From contig NZ_AKJX01000006.1 of assembly GCF_000276605.1 (NCBI RefSeq), positions 1 to 51,560 of the forward strand: 51,560 nucleotides of DNA, in the 5' to 3' direction. Made by a program: the position numbers and the translations under genes. The stretch's first letter is position 1; each line of letters opens with the position of its first letter. Below are positions 1 through 7,431 of the stretch, one piece after another. The notes under the pieces were generated by a model that ran no database searches, was not told the DNA's origin, and saw only the letters and a list, made by a program, of their open reading frames with translations. The DNA is from Acidovorax sp. CF316 (GTDB taxonomy: Bacteria; Pseudomonadota; Gammaproteobacteria; Burkholderiales; Burkholderiaceae_C).

Positions 1-196
1 GGAGGCTGCCGGCCACGCCACCCAGATCACCGTCGAGGTGGGCGTGGTGATCGACAGCCCCGCCCGCCGCAACGCCGCCGCTGCCGCCGAGCGCCAGCGC
101 GTGGCCGAAGAGATCGTGATGAACGACCCCTATGTGCAGACGCTGCTGCGCGACCATGGCGCGAAAATCGTGCCGGGCAGCATCAAGCCCGCGTGA
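1..196 (+). CDS. dnaX: DNA polymerase III subunit gamma/tau, C-terminal end (partial)
   Basis: Only the last 64 codons are present; the gene begins left of the window. The tail reads ...[24 protein letters not shown], and the IVPGSIKP ending is, as I recall, typical of beta-proteobacterial DnaX. Tau is the clamp-loader subunit that links the replicative polymerase cores to the helicase. The identification is strengthened by the next two genes, ybaB and recR, because dnaX-ybaB-recR is one of the most conserved bacterial gene orders. The stop TGA (194-196) lies 61 nt before the ybaB start, so one transcript is likely. The fragment alone would be too short for a firm call. Confidence 0.85.
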   Translation, partial: EAAGHATQITVEVGVVIDSPARRNAAAAAERQRVAEEIVMNDPYVQTLLRDHGAKIVPGSIKPA

Positions 197-257
197 GGCG
201 CCTTCACCGGTACCGATAGATAGACAGACAACAACCTCCAACCCAAGGACCACCACC

Positions 258-590
258 ATGTTCAACAAAGGACAACTCGCCGGCCTGATGAAGCAAGCCC
301 AGGCCATGCAGGACAACCTGAAGAAGGCCCAGGACGAACTGGCCTTCATCGAAGTGGAAGGCGAATCCGGCGCCGGCCTCGTCAAGGTGCTCATGACCTG
401 CAAGCACGACGTCAAGCGCATCACCATCGACCCCAGCCTGCTGGCCGAGGACAAGGACATGCTCGAAGACCTGGTGGCTGCTGCGTTCAACGCGGCCGTG
501 CGCAAGGCCGAAGAGACTTCCAGCGAGAAGATGGGCAAGCTGACAGCCGGGATGCCAGGCCTCCCCGGCGGCATGAAACTTCCCTTTTGA
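258..590 (+). CDS. ybaB: YbaB/EbfC family nucleoid-associated protein
   Basis: A 110-residue protein, the normal family length. The N-terminus is [18 protein letters not shown], followed by a long amphipathic helix (about residues 5-30), a central beta region containing the family-like [21 protein letters not shown] (about 47-67), a second helix with [16 protein letters not shown], and a Gly/Pro-rich tail ([13 protein letters not shown]). YbaB proteins form tweezer-like dimers that bind DNA and act as nucleoid-associated regulators. I chose the ATG at 258 over an in-frame upstream start because AAGGA (244-248) precedes it at normal spacing and the family starts here. It lies between dnaX and recR as in most bacteria. 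Repeat element A begins at its stop codon. Confidence 0.95.
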   Translation: MFNKGQLAGLMKQAQAMQDNLKKAQDELAFIEVEGESGAGLVKVLMTCKHDVKRITIDPSLLAEDKDMLEDLVAAAFNAAVRKAEETSSEKMGKLTAGMPGLPGGMKLPF

Positions 591-711
591 GGGCTGGCTA
601 CCGAGCGGCCTTCATGCGTCGTTGGGCGGTGCTCGCAATCCTCACGTACAGGAAGTACGTTCCGGTTGCTGCGCTCCGTCCGCCTAGCCTGAAGACCGCT
701 CGCTACGCCCT
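590..711 (+). repeat. Intergenic two-stage hairpin repeat, copy A
   Basis: First of four copies of the same architecture. The outer stem pairs 603-614 (GAGCGGCCTTCA) with 690-701 (TGAAGACCGCTC), 11 of 12 positions, and an AGGGC/GCCCT pairing (590-594 with 707-711) reaches the ybaB stop codon. Inside are box 1 CGTCGTTG (617-624) and box 2 CGCCTAG (681-687). Next to the boxes, 625-632 pairs with 673-680 (GGCGG with CCGTC, including one G-U). The apex is the perfect palindrome ACGTAC-aggaa-GTACGT (644-660). It is read in the same direction as ybaB and lies between ybaB and recR. The rest of 712-812 shows no gene. Confidence 0.75.
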
Positions 712-812
712 GGAGGGCGGGGTGTGAAGGCAGGGGCGGCGCTTCGTTCGCTTTGCTCACTGGCGCCTGGCAGAGTTCGTTTTTTTCAGGCACTTGCTGC
801 TTACACTGGCCT

Positions 813-1412
813 ATGGCTTCTTCTTCGTCCACCAACTCTCTTGACGTTCTGATCCAGGCGCTGCGGCGGCTGCCGGGGGTGGGGGTGAAGTCGGCTTCGC
901 GCATGGCGTTCCATCTGTTGCAGCATGACCGCGAGGGGGCGCAGGCCTTGTCGCGGGCGCTGCAGGATGCGGCGGAATCGGTGCACCACTGCAGCCGCTG
1001 CCATACCTTCACCGAGGCCGAGGTGTGCAGCACCTGCCTGGACCCGGAGCGCGATGCCACGCGGCTGTGCGTGGTGGAGACGCCGGCGGACCAGTCGGCG
1101 CTGGAGCGCACCGGGGCCTTCAAGGGGTTGTATTTCGTGCTGATGGGGCGGCTCAGCCCGCTCGACGGCATCGGCCCCAAGGAGATCGGCCTGCACAAGC
1201 TCATGGACCGGGCCAGCGACGGCACGGTGCAGGAGGTGATCCTGGCGACCAATTTCAATGCCGAGGGCGAAGCGACGGCGCATGTGATCAGCGAGGCGCT
1301 CAAGGCCCGGGGCCTGCATGTCACGCGGCTGGCGCGCGGCGTGCCGGTGGGCAGCGAACTCGAGTACGTGGACCTGGGCACCATCGCCCATGCGCTGGTG
1401 GACCGGCGCTGA
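813..1412 (+). CDS. recR: Recombination mediator protein RecR
   Basis: A 199-residue protein of normal RecR length. It has a helix-hairpin-helix ([20 protein letters not shown], about 18-36), a four-cysteine zinc finger (C60, C63, C72, C75), then a Toprim domain beginning [14 protein letters not shown] and containing the signature [11 protein letters not shown]. RecR works with RecO and RecF to load RecA on SSB-coated single-stranded DNA during gap repair. The start is the ATG at 813 ([13 protein letters not shown]). An in-frame ATG at 753 would add 20 residues with no family resemblance. It follows ybaB after 222 nt, a gap occupied largely by repeat copy A. Function is certain from family conservation and context. 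Confidence 0.96.
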   Translation: MASSSSTNSLDVLIQALRRLPGVGVKSASRMAFHLLQHDREGAQALSRALQDAAESVHHCSRCHTFTEAEVCSTCLDPERDATRLCVVETPADQSALERTGAFKGLYFVLMGRLSPLDGIGPKEIGLHKLMDRASDGTVQEVILATNFNAEGEATAHVISEALKARGLHVTRLARGVPVGSELEYVDLGTIAHALVDRR

Positions 1413-1473
1413 TCGGCGGCAGCAGTGCAGCCCCAGCCTCCGGGGCCGCTTAGAATCCCTCCCCCCACTACTA

Positions 1474-1490
1474 CTATCAATTCAATAGCT
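1474..1490 (+). repeat. Short dispersed motif CTATC-NN-TTCAATAGC, copy 1, followed by a hairpin
   Basis: The motif is CTATCAATTCAATAGCT. The same string with two central changes recurs at 36000-36016. It is immediately followed by the hairpin TGCCAGT-cagg-ACTGGCA (1491-1508). It sits between recR and the MAPEG gene. I have a general memory of motifs like this being abundant in Comamonadaceae, but could not verify it. Confidence 0.4.
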
Positions 1491-1533
1491 TGCCAGTCAG
1501 GACTGGCAGGCAATACCAAGAAAGTCAATTCCA

Positions 1534-1956
1534 ATGAACTCCATGCACATGGCGCGCTTCACGGCGGCCTACTGGTGTGTGCTGGTGGCTGCATTGCTGC
1601 CCATGGTGTGCTCCTACATGGCCAAGAGCGGTGGGCTGGGCAAGTCCCGCAAGGAGGGCGGTTTCGACAACCGCGACCCGCGCGGCTGGCTGGCCCGGCA
1701 GACGGGCTGGCAGGCGCGCGCCAATGCGGCGCAGACCAACAGTTTCGAGGCGCTGCCGTTCTTCATCGGTGCCGTGGTCATTGCGCACCAGCTCGGCGCC
1801 GGCCAGACGCTGCTGGACCTGGCGGCCCTGCTGTGGGTGTTCCTGCGCATTTTCTACATCATGATGTATGTGTCGGACATGCCGACCGTGCGCAGTGCGC
1901 TGTGGTCGGGCGCCTTCCTGGTGAACGTTGGCATCCTGTTTCTCGGATACCGCTGA
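1534..1956 (+). CDS. MAPEG family membrane protein
   Basis: A 140-residue integral membrane protein of typical MAPEG length and layout: four hydrophobic segments at about residues 8-26, 71-89, 91-108 and 117-137. Between the first and second lies a polar stretch (GGFDNRDPRGWLARQTGWQARANAAQTNSFEALPFF) with the N-x-x-E-A-L-type motif of the family. Eukaryotic MAPEG members are glutathione-dependent transferases or eicosanoid enzymes; the bacterial substrate is unknown and I do not assign one. The ATG at 1534 was chosen; ATGs at 1543 and 1549 would shorten it by three or five residues. It appears to be a single-gene unit following recR. Confidence 0.85.
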   Translation: MNSMHMARFTAAYWCVLVAALLPMVCSYMAKSGGLGKSRKEGGFDNRDPRGWLARQTGWQARANAAQTNSFEALPFFIGAVVIAHQLGAGQTLLDLAALLWVFLRIFYIMMYVSDMPTVRSALWSGAFLVNVGILFLGYR

Positions 1957-2011
1957 TCGGCAGGACGCGGGCCCTTGTGGGCCCCGGTTTTCGGCCCTTG
2001 CCACTGTCACC

Positions 2012-2056
2012 TACGTATTAGTCCTCAGGGGTAGTCCCTGATGCCCGATGGGGCAT
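2012..2056. promoter_or_regulatory. Cluster of inverted repeats upstream of the orphan binding-protein gene
   Basis: Three adjacent symmetric strings lie 55-100 nt before the start at 2111: TAGTCCT-c-AGGGGTA (2019-2033, 5 of 7 symmetric, half-sites resembling LuxR/NarL-type heptamers), CAGGG-gtagt-CCCTG (2026-2040) and ATGCCC-gatg-GGGCAT (2041-2056, perfect). This could be an operator for a response regulator or an RNA leader structure. The regulator is not encoded nearby. Confidence 0.35.
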
Positions 2057-2110
2057 GCTGAGGCACGATTGTTGCAGTGCAACAATGGGCGCTCCGCCTT
2101 TCTTTTTTCC

Positions 2111-3163
2111 ATGCCACCACCCCTGCTCAGCCGCCGCGCATTTGGCGCCGTATCCGCCCTCTCGGCGGCTGCGGTGTTCGCGCCTGCCGTGCTCTCGCAG
2201 CAGGCGGCCGCCCCGGGGCTGGGCCGCGTCACCGTGGCCGTGGGCGGGCAAAGCGTGCTCTACCACCTGCCGCTGGCGCTGGCCGACCTGCTCGGCTACT
2301 TCGAGAGCGAGGGGCTGCAGGTCGTGGTGTCCGACTTCGCCGGGGGTGCCATGGCTCTGCAGGCGGTGCTCACCGGCGTGGCCGACGTGGGGTCGGGGGC
2401 CTATGAGTACACCATCCGCCAGCAGGCGCGTGGCAACCACCTGCGCGCCATGGCCGTGCATGGCCGTGCGCCGCAGATCGCCATGGGGGTGTCGCGCAAG
2501 GCGCTGCCGCGCTATGGCGAAATCGGTGATCTGGCGGGCCGGCGCATCGGCGTCTCGGCCCTGGGTTCGTCCACGCACCTCATGGCCATCCACCTGCTGG
2601 CGCGCGCCGGCGTGCGCGAGCGCGACGTGAGCTTCATCGGCGTGGGCTCGGGTGCGCCGGCCGTCGCGGCCTTGCGCACGGGCCAGGTGCATGCCCTGTG
2701 CCATGCCGACCCCATCATGACGCTGCTCGAGCAGAAGATGGACGTGACCATCGTCGGCGACATGCGCACCCTGAAGGGGTCGCACGAGATGTTCGGTGGC
2801 AACATGCCGGCGGGTTGCCTGTATGCACCGCAGGCCTTCGTGCAACGGCAGGCCGCCCAGGTGCAGGCGCTGACCAATGCCATCGTGCATGCGCTCAAAT
2901 GGCTGCAGACGGCGGCACCGGCCGACCTGATCAAGGTGGTGCCGCCCCACTACCTGCTGGGCGACCGCGGGCTCTACCTGGCCGCGTTCAGCCGTGTGCG
3001 CGAGACCTTCTCGCCCAACGGCCTGATGCCCGACGACGGGCCCGCCACCGCGCTGCGCGTGCTGGGCCGCACCGGCCCGGAAGTGGCCGACGTGAAGGTG
3101 GACCTGGCGCGCACCTTCAGCAATGAGTGGGTGCGCAAGGCACGCCTGAAATACAACGTCTGA
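2111..3163 (+). CDS. ABC transporter substrate-binding protein, NitT/TauT/SsuA (NMT1-like) type, orphan
   Basis: A 350-residue periplasmic binding protein. The N-terminus MPPPLLSRRAFGAVSALSAA has a twin-arginine (SRRAFG) signal and a hydrophobic core ending near residue 38 (PAVLSQQAAA). The mature part follows the NMT1/SsuA pattern: VTVAVGGQSVLYHLPLALADLLGYFESEGLQV, then GGAMALQAVLTGVADVGSGAYEY, LAGRRIGVSALGSSTHLMA and VAALRTGQVHALCHADPIMTLL. Such proteins bring sulfonates, taurine, nitrate or pyrimidine precursors to an ABC importer. No permease or ATPase gene is adjacent, so it is an orphan and the ligand cannot be read. I chose the ATG at 2111 because the Tat signal starts there; an ATG at 2048 would add an unlikely 21-residue extension. 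Confidence 0.85.
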   Translation: MPPPLLSRRAFGAVSALSAAAVFAPAVLSQQAAAPGLGRVTVAVGGQSVLYHLPLALADLLGYFESEGLQVVVSDFAGGAMALQAVLTGVADVGSGAYEYTIRQQARGNHLRAMAVHGRAPQIAMGVSRKALPRYGEIGDLAGRRIGVSALGSSTHLMAIHLLARAGVRERDVSFIGVGSGAPAVAALRTGQVHALCHADPIMTLLEQKMDVTIVGDMRTLKGSHEMFGGNMPAGCLYAPQAFVQRQAAQVQALTNAIVHALKWLQTAAPADLIKVVPPHYLLGDRGLYLAAFSRVRETFSPNGLMPDDGPATALRVLGRTGPEVADVKVDLARTFSNEWVRKARLKYNV

Positions 3164-3309
3164 ACCTGCGCAGCGCGCCGGATGGGCGGGCGACACCACT
3201 GTCCGCAAATTGCGCTCTCGGGTCGGGAAGATGGCTTACATTGGCCAGCGCTCCGGATGCGTAACCTCCGGATACCGATTACCACCCAGCCAACAAGGAC
3301 TGCTCCACC

Positions 3310-3462
3310 ATGTCGTTCAGCCTCAGCATCGGCCCGCTCGTCTCCCTGATCGCGGGCATCCTCATCCTCGTCATGCCGCGCCTGCTCAGCACCATCGTGG
3401 CGATCTACCTCATCGTCATGGGCGTACTGGGACTGATGGGCATGCATTCCCTGAAGTTGTAA
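3310..3462 (+). CDS. Small DUF3096-like membrane protein (50 aa)
   Basis: A 50-residue, almost entirely hydrophobic protein: MSFSLSIGPLVSLIAGILIL then VMPRLLSTIVAIYLIVMGVLG, ending GMHSLKL. It has two predicted membrane segments separated by PRLL, which fits the DUF3096 family of short two-helix proteins of unknown function. A ribosome-binding site AAGGA (3294-3298) precedes the ATG, and codon use matches neighbouring genes, so I regard it as real despite its size. It is apparently monocistronic. Its stop codon TAA overlaps the start of repeat element B. No function is proposed. Confidence 0.8.
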   Translation: MSFSLSIGPLVSLIAGILILVMPRLLSTIVAIYLIVMGVLGLMGMHSLKL

Positions 3463-3570
3463 GAGCGGAGCGACTGAGAAAACTCCCCTGGCGTCGTTGC
3501 CTCGTCTTGCCGTACTTTCAGTACTGTCTGCGACAAGGCGCCTAGCCAGGAAAGTTTTTCAGCCGCTCTT
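3461..3570 (+). repeat. Intergenic two-stage hairpin repeat, copy B
   Basis: The clearest copy. The outer arms are AAGAGCGG (3461-3468, overlapping the TAA stop of the small gene) with CCGCTCTT (3563-3570), then CTGAGAAAACT..CCTGG with CCAGG..AGTTTTTCAG. Box 1 CGTCGTTG is at 3492-3499 and box 2 CGCCTAG at 3539-3545. The middle stem is CCTCGTC (3500-3506) with GACAAGG (3532-3538), and the apex is GTACT-ttc-AGTAC (3512-3524). It is oriented with the upstream plus-strand gene. mltD ends 55 nt beyond on the other strand. Confidence 0.8.
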
Positions 3571-3624
3571 GAGGACAGGGTCTGTTTGCTTGTTGTTGCT
3601 TGTTGTGCGGCAGACCCCTGGGGC

Positions 3625-5205
3625 TCAGCGTTTCTTCACTTTAGACGGCGTGCCGCCGCGCTTGGCGGGGGAGGATGGCGGGGCCTTGGCCGCGCTTTGC
3701 TTGTTGCCGCGGGCCTGCACCACCTTGCGCACGTTCGATGAACGCACCTGGGTGGTGGCTACGGCCACGGCGGCGCGCACCGGCAGGTAGACCACGACCT
3801 GCTGGCCCAGCTTGAAGGCGGCGCCGGCCTTCACGTCGTTCCAGTCGGCCACGCTGCTGGCGCTCAGGTTGTAGCGCTTGGCCACGCTGGCCACGGTTTC
3901 ACCCTTGCGGGCGCGCACCGTGGTGCGGCGCGTGACGATCTCGGGGGCAAAGGCCAATTGGCCGTTGTCGGCCAGGTGCGAGGACACGTCCTCGCGCGTG
4001 GTCACGGAGCGCGGCACCATCAGCGCCGAGCCGGCCTTGATCAGCATGCGCGGGGGAATGTTGTTCATGGCGCGCAGGTCGGCCTCGCTCATGCCGGCGC
4101 GCTGGGCTGCGTCGGCCACCGTCATCGTGGTGGGCACGGACCACACGGTCCAGCTCGCGTACTGGCCTTCGCGGCGCGCTTCCAGGTTGCGCTGGAAGAC
4201 CTTGGCGTTGTCCCAGGGCAGCAGGATCTGCGGCGTGCCGGCCGCCAGGATCACAGGGCGCTTGTACGAGGGGTTCAGCGCGCGGAAATCCTCCTCGCGG
4301 ATGCCCGAGAGGCTGGCCACCAGCGCCACATCGATGTCGTGGGTGATGTCCACCGTCTGGAAGTAGGGGTGGTTCTCGATCAGCGGCAGTTCGGCCTTGA
4401 AGGCGTCGGGGTTGGCCACGATGTTCTTCACCGCCTGCAGCTTGGGCACGTACAGCCGGGTTTCGGCCGGCATGTTCAGGTCCGTGTAGCTGGTGCCCAG
4501 GCCCGCCTTCTGGTTGCGCGCAATGGCGCGGCCCACGCTGCCTTCGCCCCAGTTGTAGGCAGCCAGGGCCAGGTGCCAGTCGCCGAACATGCCATAGAGC
4601 TTCTGCAGGTAATCGAGGGCCGCGCGGGTCGATGCCAGCACGTCGCGTCGGTCGTCGCGGAAGGCGTTCTGCTTGAGATCGAAATAGCTGCCCGTGGCCG
4701 GCATGAACTGCCACATGCCGGCCGCCTTGGCGCTCGACACGGCCTGCGGGTTGAACGCGCTCTCGATGTAGGGCAGCAGCGCCAGCTCGGTCGGCATGCC
4801 GCGGCGCTCCAGTTCCTCGACGATGTGGAACAGGTACTTGCTCGAGCGCTCCGTCATGCGCTGGATGTAGTCGGGCCGCGTGGCATACCACTGCTCGCGG
4901 TCCTGCACCAGCTCGTGCTGCAGGTCGGGCATGGCGAAGCCGCGGCGTATGCGGTCCCACAGGTCGGCCGGGGCCGACAGCGAGGCCACGCCGCCGTTGT
5001 TGAAGGCGTTCACCGCCATGATGGGCTGCAGTGGCCCATTCGGGATGAACGGCGTGTGCGCGGGGCGTGCCGGGGTGTTGCTGGTGGGGGTAGGGGTGCC
5101 ATCCGGCGTGCCGGACGCCGTGTTGTTGGCGGTGTTGGTTCCGGTGGTGGCGCAGCCAGTCAGCCAGAGCATGCCCGCCAGGCATGCGATGTGCACAATT
5201 TTCAT
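3625..5205 (-). CDS. mltD: Membrane-bound lytic murein transglycosylase D (lipoprotein)
   Basis: A 526-residue lipoprotein. The signal peptide ends in a lipobox (WLTGC, Cys18), followed by a Thr/Pro/Asn-rich linker. The SLT catalytic domain spans about residues 110-260: the motif ELALLPYIESAFNP supplies the catalytic Glu148, with SAKAAGMWQFMPATG and LALAAYNWGEGSVGRAI as further family motifs. The C-terminal third carries LysM-type repeats (for example RKGETVASVAKRYNLSASSVADWN) that bind peptidoglycan. It cleaves the MurNAc-GlcNAc bond to give 1,6-anhydro ends. The ATG at 5205 overlaps the gloB stop as ATGA, pointing to translational coupling; a longer frame upstream lies in gloB and has no signal peptide. 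The neighbourhood mltD-gloB is conserved in proteobacteria. Confidence 0.93.
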   Translation of the reverse strand: MKIVHIACLAGMLWLTGCATTGTNTANNTASGTPDGTPTPTSNTPARPAHTPFIPNGPLQPIMAVNAFNNGGVASLSAPADLWDRIRRGFAMPDLQHELVQDREQWYATRPDYIQRMTERSSKYLFHIVEELERRGMPTELALLPYIESAFNPQAVSSAKAAGMWQFMPATGSYFDLKQNAFRDDRRDVLASTRAALDYLQKLYGMFGDWHLALAAYNWGEGSVGRAIARNQKAGLGTSYTDLNMPAETRLYVPKLQAVKNIVANPDAFKAELPLIENHPYFQTVDITHDIDVALVASLSGIREEDFRALNPSYKRPVILAAGTPQILLPWDNAKVFQRNLEARREGQYASWTVWSVPTTMTVADAAQRAGMSEADLRAMNNIPPRMLIKAGSALMVPRSVTTREDVSSHLADNGQLAFAPEIVTRRTTVRARKGETVASVAKRYNLSASSVADWNDVKAGAAFKLGQQVVVYLPVRAAVAVATTQVRSSNVRKVVQARGNKQSAAKAPPSSPAKRGGTPSKVKKR

Positions 5206-5978
5206 CGAAACTCGTTTTTCCATTGGCGCAGGGCAGCCAGCACTGCCACCGCGTCGTGTTGATCGGTCTGCTGGTGGAACCGCTGTGCCGCCTGGCGCAC
5301 CTCGGACTCGCGCACGCGCAGGAAGGGGTTCACTGCGCGCTCCTGCGCAATGGTCGATGGCAGCGTGGGTACGTTGCGTGCCCGCTGTTCCTCGCACCAG
5401 CCGAGGTAGTGGACCAGATCCTGGTTGCCGGGTTCCACCGCCCGTGCGAATTTAAGGTTCGAGAGTGTGTATTCGTGCGCACAGCACACCCGCGTGTGGC
5501 CTGGCAGCGCGGCCAACTGGTCGAGCGAGCCGAGCATCTGGGCCGGCGTGCCCTCGAACAGGCGCCCGCAGCCGGCCGAAAACAGCGTATCGCCGCAAAA
5601 CAGCACGGGCGCCCCCCCGATGTCCGCGCAGTAGAAGGCGATGTGCCCGGCCGTATGGCCCGGCACGTCCAGCACCGTGAAGTGCAGGCCGGCCACGTCC
5701 ACAGTGTCCCCGGCAGACAGGCGCACCAGGGGTTCGGGGATCTTCTCGCGTGCCGGGCCGTACACGGTGGCGCCCGTGGCCTCGCGCAGCACGTCCACCC
5801 CACCCACATGGTCGTTGTGGTGGTGCGTGACTAGAATGGCCTGCAATCGCAGTCCCTGGTCGTGCAAAGCCTTCTGTACCGGTGCGGGATCTCCCGGGTC
5901 CACGACAATGGCCTGGCGCGTGTCGTGCAGCATCCAGATGTAGTTGTCGGCAAAGGCGGGCAGCGGTAGCAGGTTCAT
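5202..5978 (-). CDS. gloB: Hydroxyacylglutathione hydrolase (glyoxalase II)
   Basis: A 258-residue metallo-beta-lactamase-fold enzyme of the usual GloB size. The metal site motif is THHHNDHVGG (residues 51-60; H52, H54, D56, H57), followed by PGHTAGHIAFY, LFCGDTLFSAGCGRLFEG and CCAHEYTLSNLKFA, all glyoxalase II signatures. It hydrolyses S-lactoylglutathione to lactate and glutathione, completing methylglyoxal detoxification in the cytoplasm. It starts with ATG at 5978, and its start codon overlaps the start of the divergent methyltransferase gene (they share the sequence CATG at 5976-5979). Its stop overlaps the mltD start by 4 nt. The two minus-strand genes therefore form an operon. Confidence 0.95.
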   Translation of the reverse strand: MNLLPLPAFADNYIWMLHDTRQAIVVDPGDPAPVQKALHDQGLRLQAILVTHHHNDHVGGVDVLREATGATVYGPAREKIPEPLVRLSAGDTVDVAGLHFTVLDVPGHTAGHIAFYCADIGGAPVLFCGDTLFSAGCGRLFEGTPAQMLGSLDQLAALPGHTRVCCAHEYTLSNLKFARAVEPGNQDLVHYLGWCEEQRARNVPTLPSTIAQERAVNPFLRVRESEVRQAAQRFHQQTDQHDAVAVLAALRQWKNEFR

Positions 5979-6804
5979 GAGCGATCAAATTATAGGTTTG
6001 CACCATTGGTTCGATTCCCCGCCCGGCCGTTACCTGCTGGCCTGGGAGCAGGCGCGGCTGGATGAGGCGGTGGCCGACCTCTTCGGCTACCACGCCGTGC
6101 AGCTGGGCATGCCGCTGCTGGACGGGCTGCGTGCCAACCGCATGCCCAACCAGTGGCTGGTGCTGGGCCAGGAGGCGGCGGGCGGCGAGGGCCTGCCGAC
6201 GGACGCCGGCCTGCGCGCGGATGGTACTCCCCGCCAGGGCATTGCGCTGCTGGCCGAGCCCGTGGCCCTGCCGTTCGCGGAAGGCAGCCTCGACCTGGTG
6301 GTGCTGCCCCATACGCTGGAGCTGAGCATCGACCCCCACGCCGCGCTGCGCGAGGTGGCGCGCGTGCTGGTGCCCGAAGGGCGCGTGGTGATCAGCGGCC
6401 TCAACCCCGTGAGCCTGTGGGGCCTGCGCCAGCGGCGTGCGCGGCTGTACGGCCGGCTGGGCCGCAGCACGCTGTACCTGCCCGACGTGGGCGAGTTCAT
6501 CGGCTACCGCCGCCTGCGCGACTGGTTGCGATTGTTGAGCTTCGAGGTCGAATCCGCGCGGTTTGGCTGTTATTGTCCGGCGGTGCGCAGCAGCCAGTGG
6601 ATAGAGCGCTTTGGCTGGCTGGACCCGCTGGGCGAGAAATGGTGGCCGATCTTCGGGGCCGGGTACTTCCTGGTGGCCGTCAAGCGCGTGCATGGCATGC
6701 GCCTGCTGGAGCCCGGCTGGCGCACCGCCCGCCAGCGCAACGCGGCCACCGTGCCCGTGGCGCACCGCACACCCTCGCCACCGGGCGCCACCCATCGGCG
6801 CTGA
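5977..6804 (+). CDS. Class I SAM-dependent methyltransferase-like protein (YafS-like position)
   Basis: A 275-residue protein with a Methyltransf_11-type segment: the acidic strand [19 protein letters not shown], then [26 protein letters not shown]. The usual glycine-rich SAM motif I is degenerate ([12 protein letters not shown] at about 60-71), so SAM binding may differ or be weak. In E. coli the gene between gloB and rnhA is the putative methyltransferase yafS, and this gene sits in the same place; the substrate is unknown. The start ATG (5977-5979) shares bases with the gloB start codon on the other strand. A TTG at 5998 is a possible later start. The stop (6802-6804) overlaps an ATG for the rnhA frame. 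Confidence 0.8.
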   Translation: MSDQIIGLHHWFDSPPGRYLLAWEQARLDEAVADLFGYHAVQLGMPLLDGLRANRMPNQWLVLGQEAAGGEGLPTDAGLRADGTPRQGIALLAEPVALPFAEGSLDLVVLPHTLELSIDPHAALREVARVLVPEGRVVISGLNPVSLWGLRQRRARLYGRLGRSTLYLPDVGEFIGYRRLRDWLRLLSFEVESARFGCYCPAVRSSQWIERFGWLDPLGEKWWPIFGAGYFLVAVKRVHGMRLLEPGWRTARQRNAATVPVAHRTPSPPGATHRR

Positions 6805-6845
6805 TGGCGATGGACATGAAAGAAGAAAGAGAACAGGAATCCAAT

Positions 6846-7295
6846 TTGAACGAGGTCGTGATTTACACCGATGGCGCCTGCAAGGGCAACCCTGGCCCTG
6901 GCGGCTGGGGCGTGCTGCTGCGCGCAGGCACGTCGGAGAAGGAGTTGTTCGGCGGCGAGCTGGGCACCACCAACAACCGCATGGAACTGCTGGCCGTGAT
7001 CGAGGCGCTGGCTGCCCTGAAGCGCCCCTGCGCCGTCACCCTGTACCTGGACAGCGAGTACGTGCGCAAGGGCATCACCGAGTGGATCCACGGCTGGAAG
7101 GCCCGTGGCTGGCGCACCGCCTCCAAGGCCCCGGTGAAGAACGTGGAGCTGTGGCAGCGCCTGGATGCGCTGGTCGCCAGCGGCGGGCACCGCATCGACT
7201 GGCGCTGGGTCAAGGGCCATTCGGGCGATCCCGGCAACGAGCGCGCCGACCAACTGGCCAACAAGGGCGTGGACAAGGCGCTGGGCCGGATCTGA
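6846..7295 (+). CDS. rnhA: Ribonuclease HI
   Basis: A 149-residue enzyme, the standard RNase HI length, if translation begins at the TTG at 6846. Sequence: [21 protein letters not shown], then [23 protein letters not shown] and [20 protein letters not shown]. The catalytic acids are D9, E47, D69 and D135, with the flexible-loop His125. It cleaves the RNA strand of RNA:DNA hybrids. The TTG is preceded by ACAGGA at good spacing and gives the canonical N-terminus. An in-frame ATG at 6804 overlaps the upstream stop codon and would add 14 charged residues ([14 protein letters not shown]). Family alignment favours the TTG, but the choice is not certain. In E. coli dnaQ follows; here it does not. 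Confidence 0.93.
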   Translation: MNEVVIYTDGACKGNPGPGGWGVLLRAGTSEKELFGGELGTTNNRMELLAVIEALAALKRPCAVTLYLDSEYVRKGITEWIHGWKARGWRTASKAPVKNVELWQRLDALVASGGHRIDWRWVKGHSGDPGNERADQLANKGVDKALGRI

Positions 7296-7431
7296 GACGC
7301 AAGGGGCGTGGATCTGTCTCCAATGCCCCACCCCGGTATCGCCGGAGGCTGCGGTTTTGGACACACACTGATACATTGATGGATTGTCCGCATCCGTGCG
7401 GCTCCACCGATTTCATTGCTGCTGCTGATCC

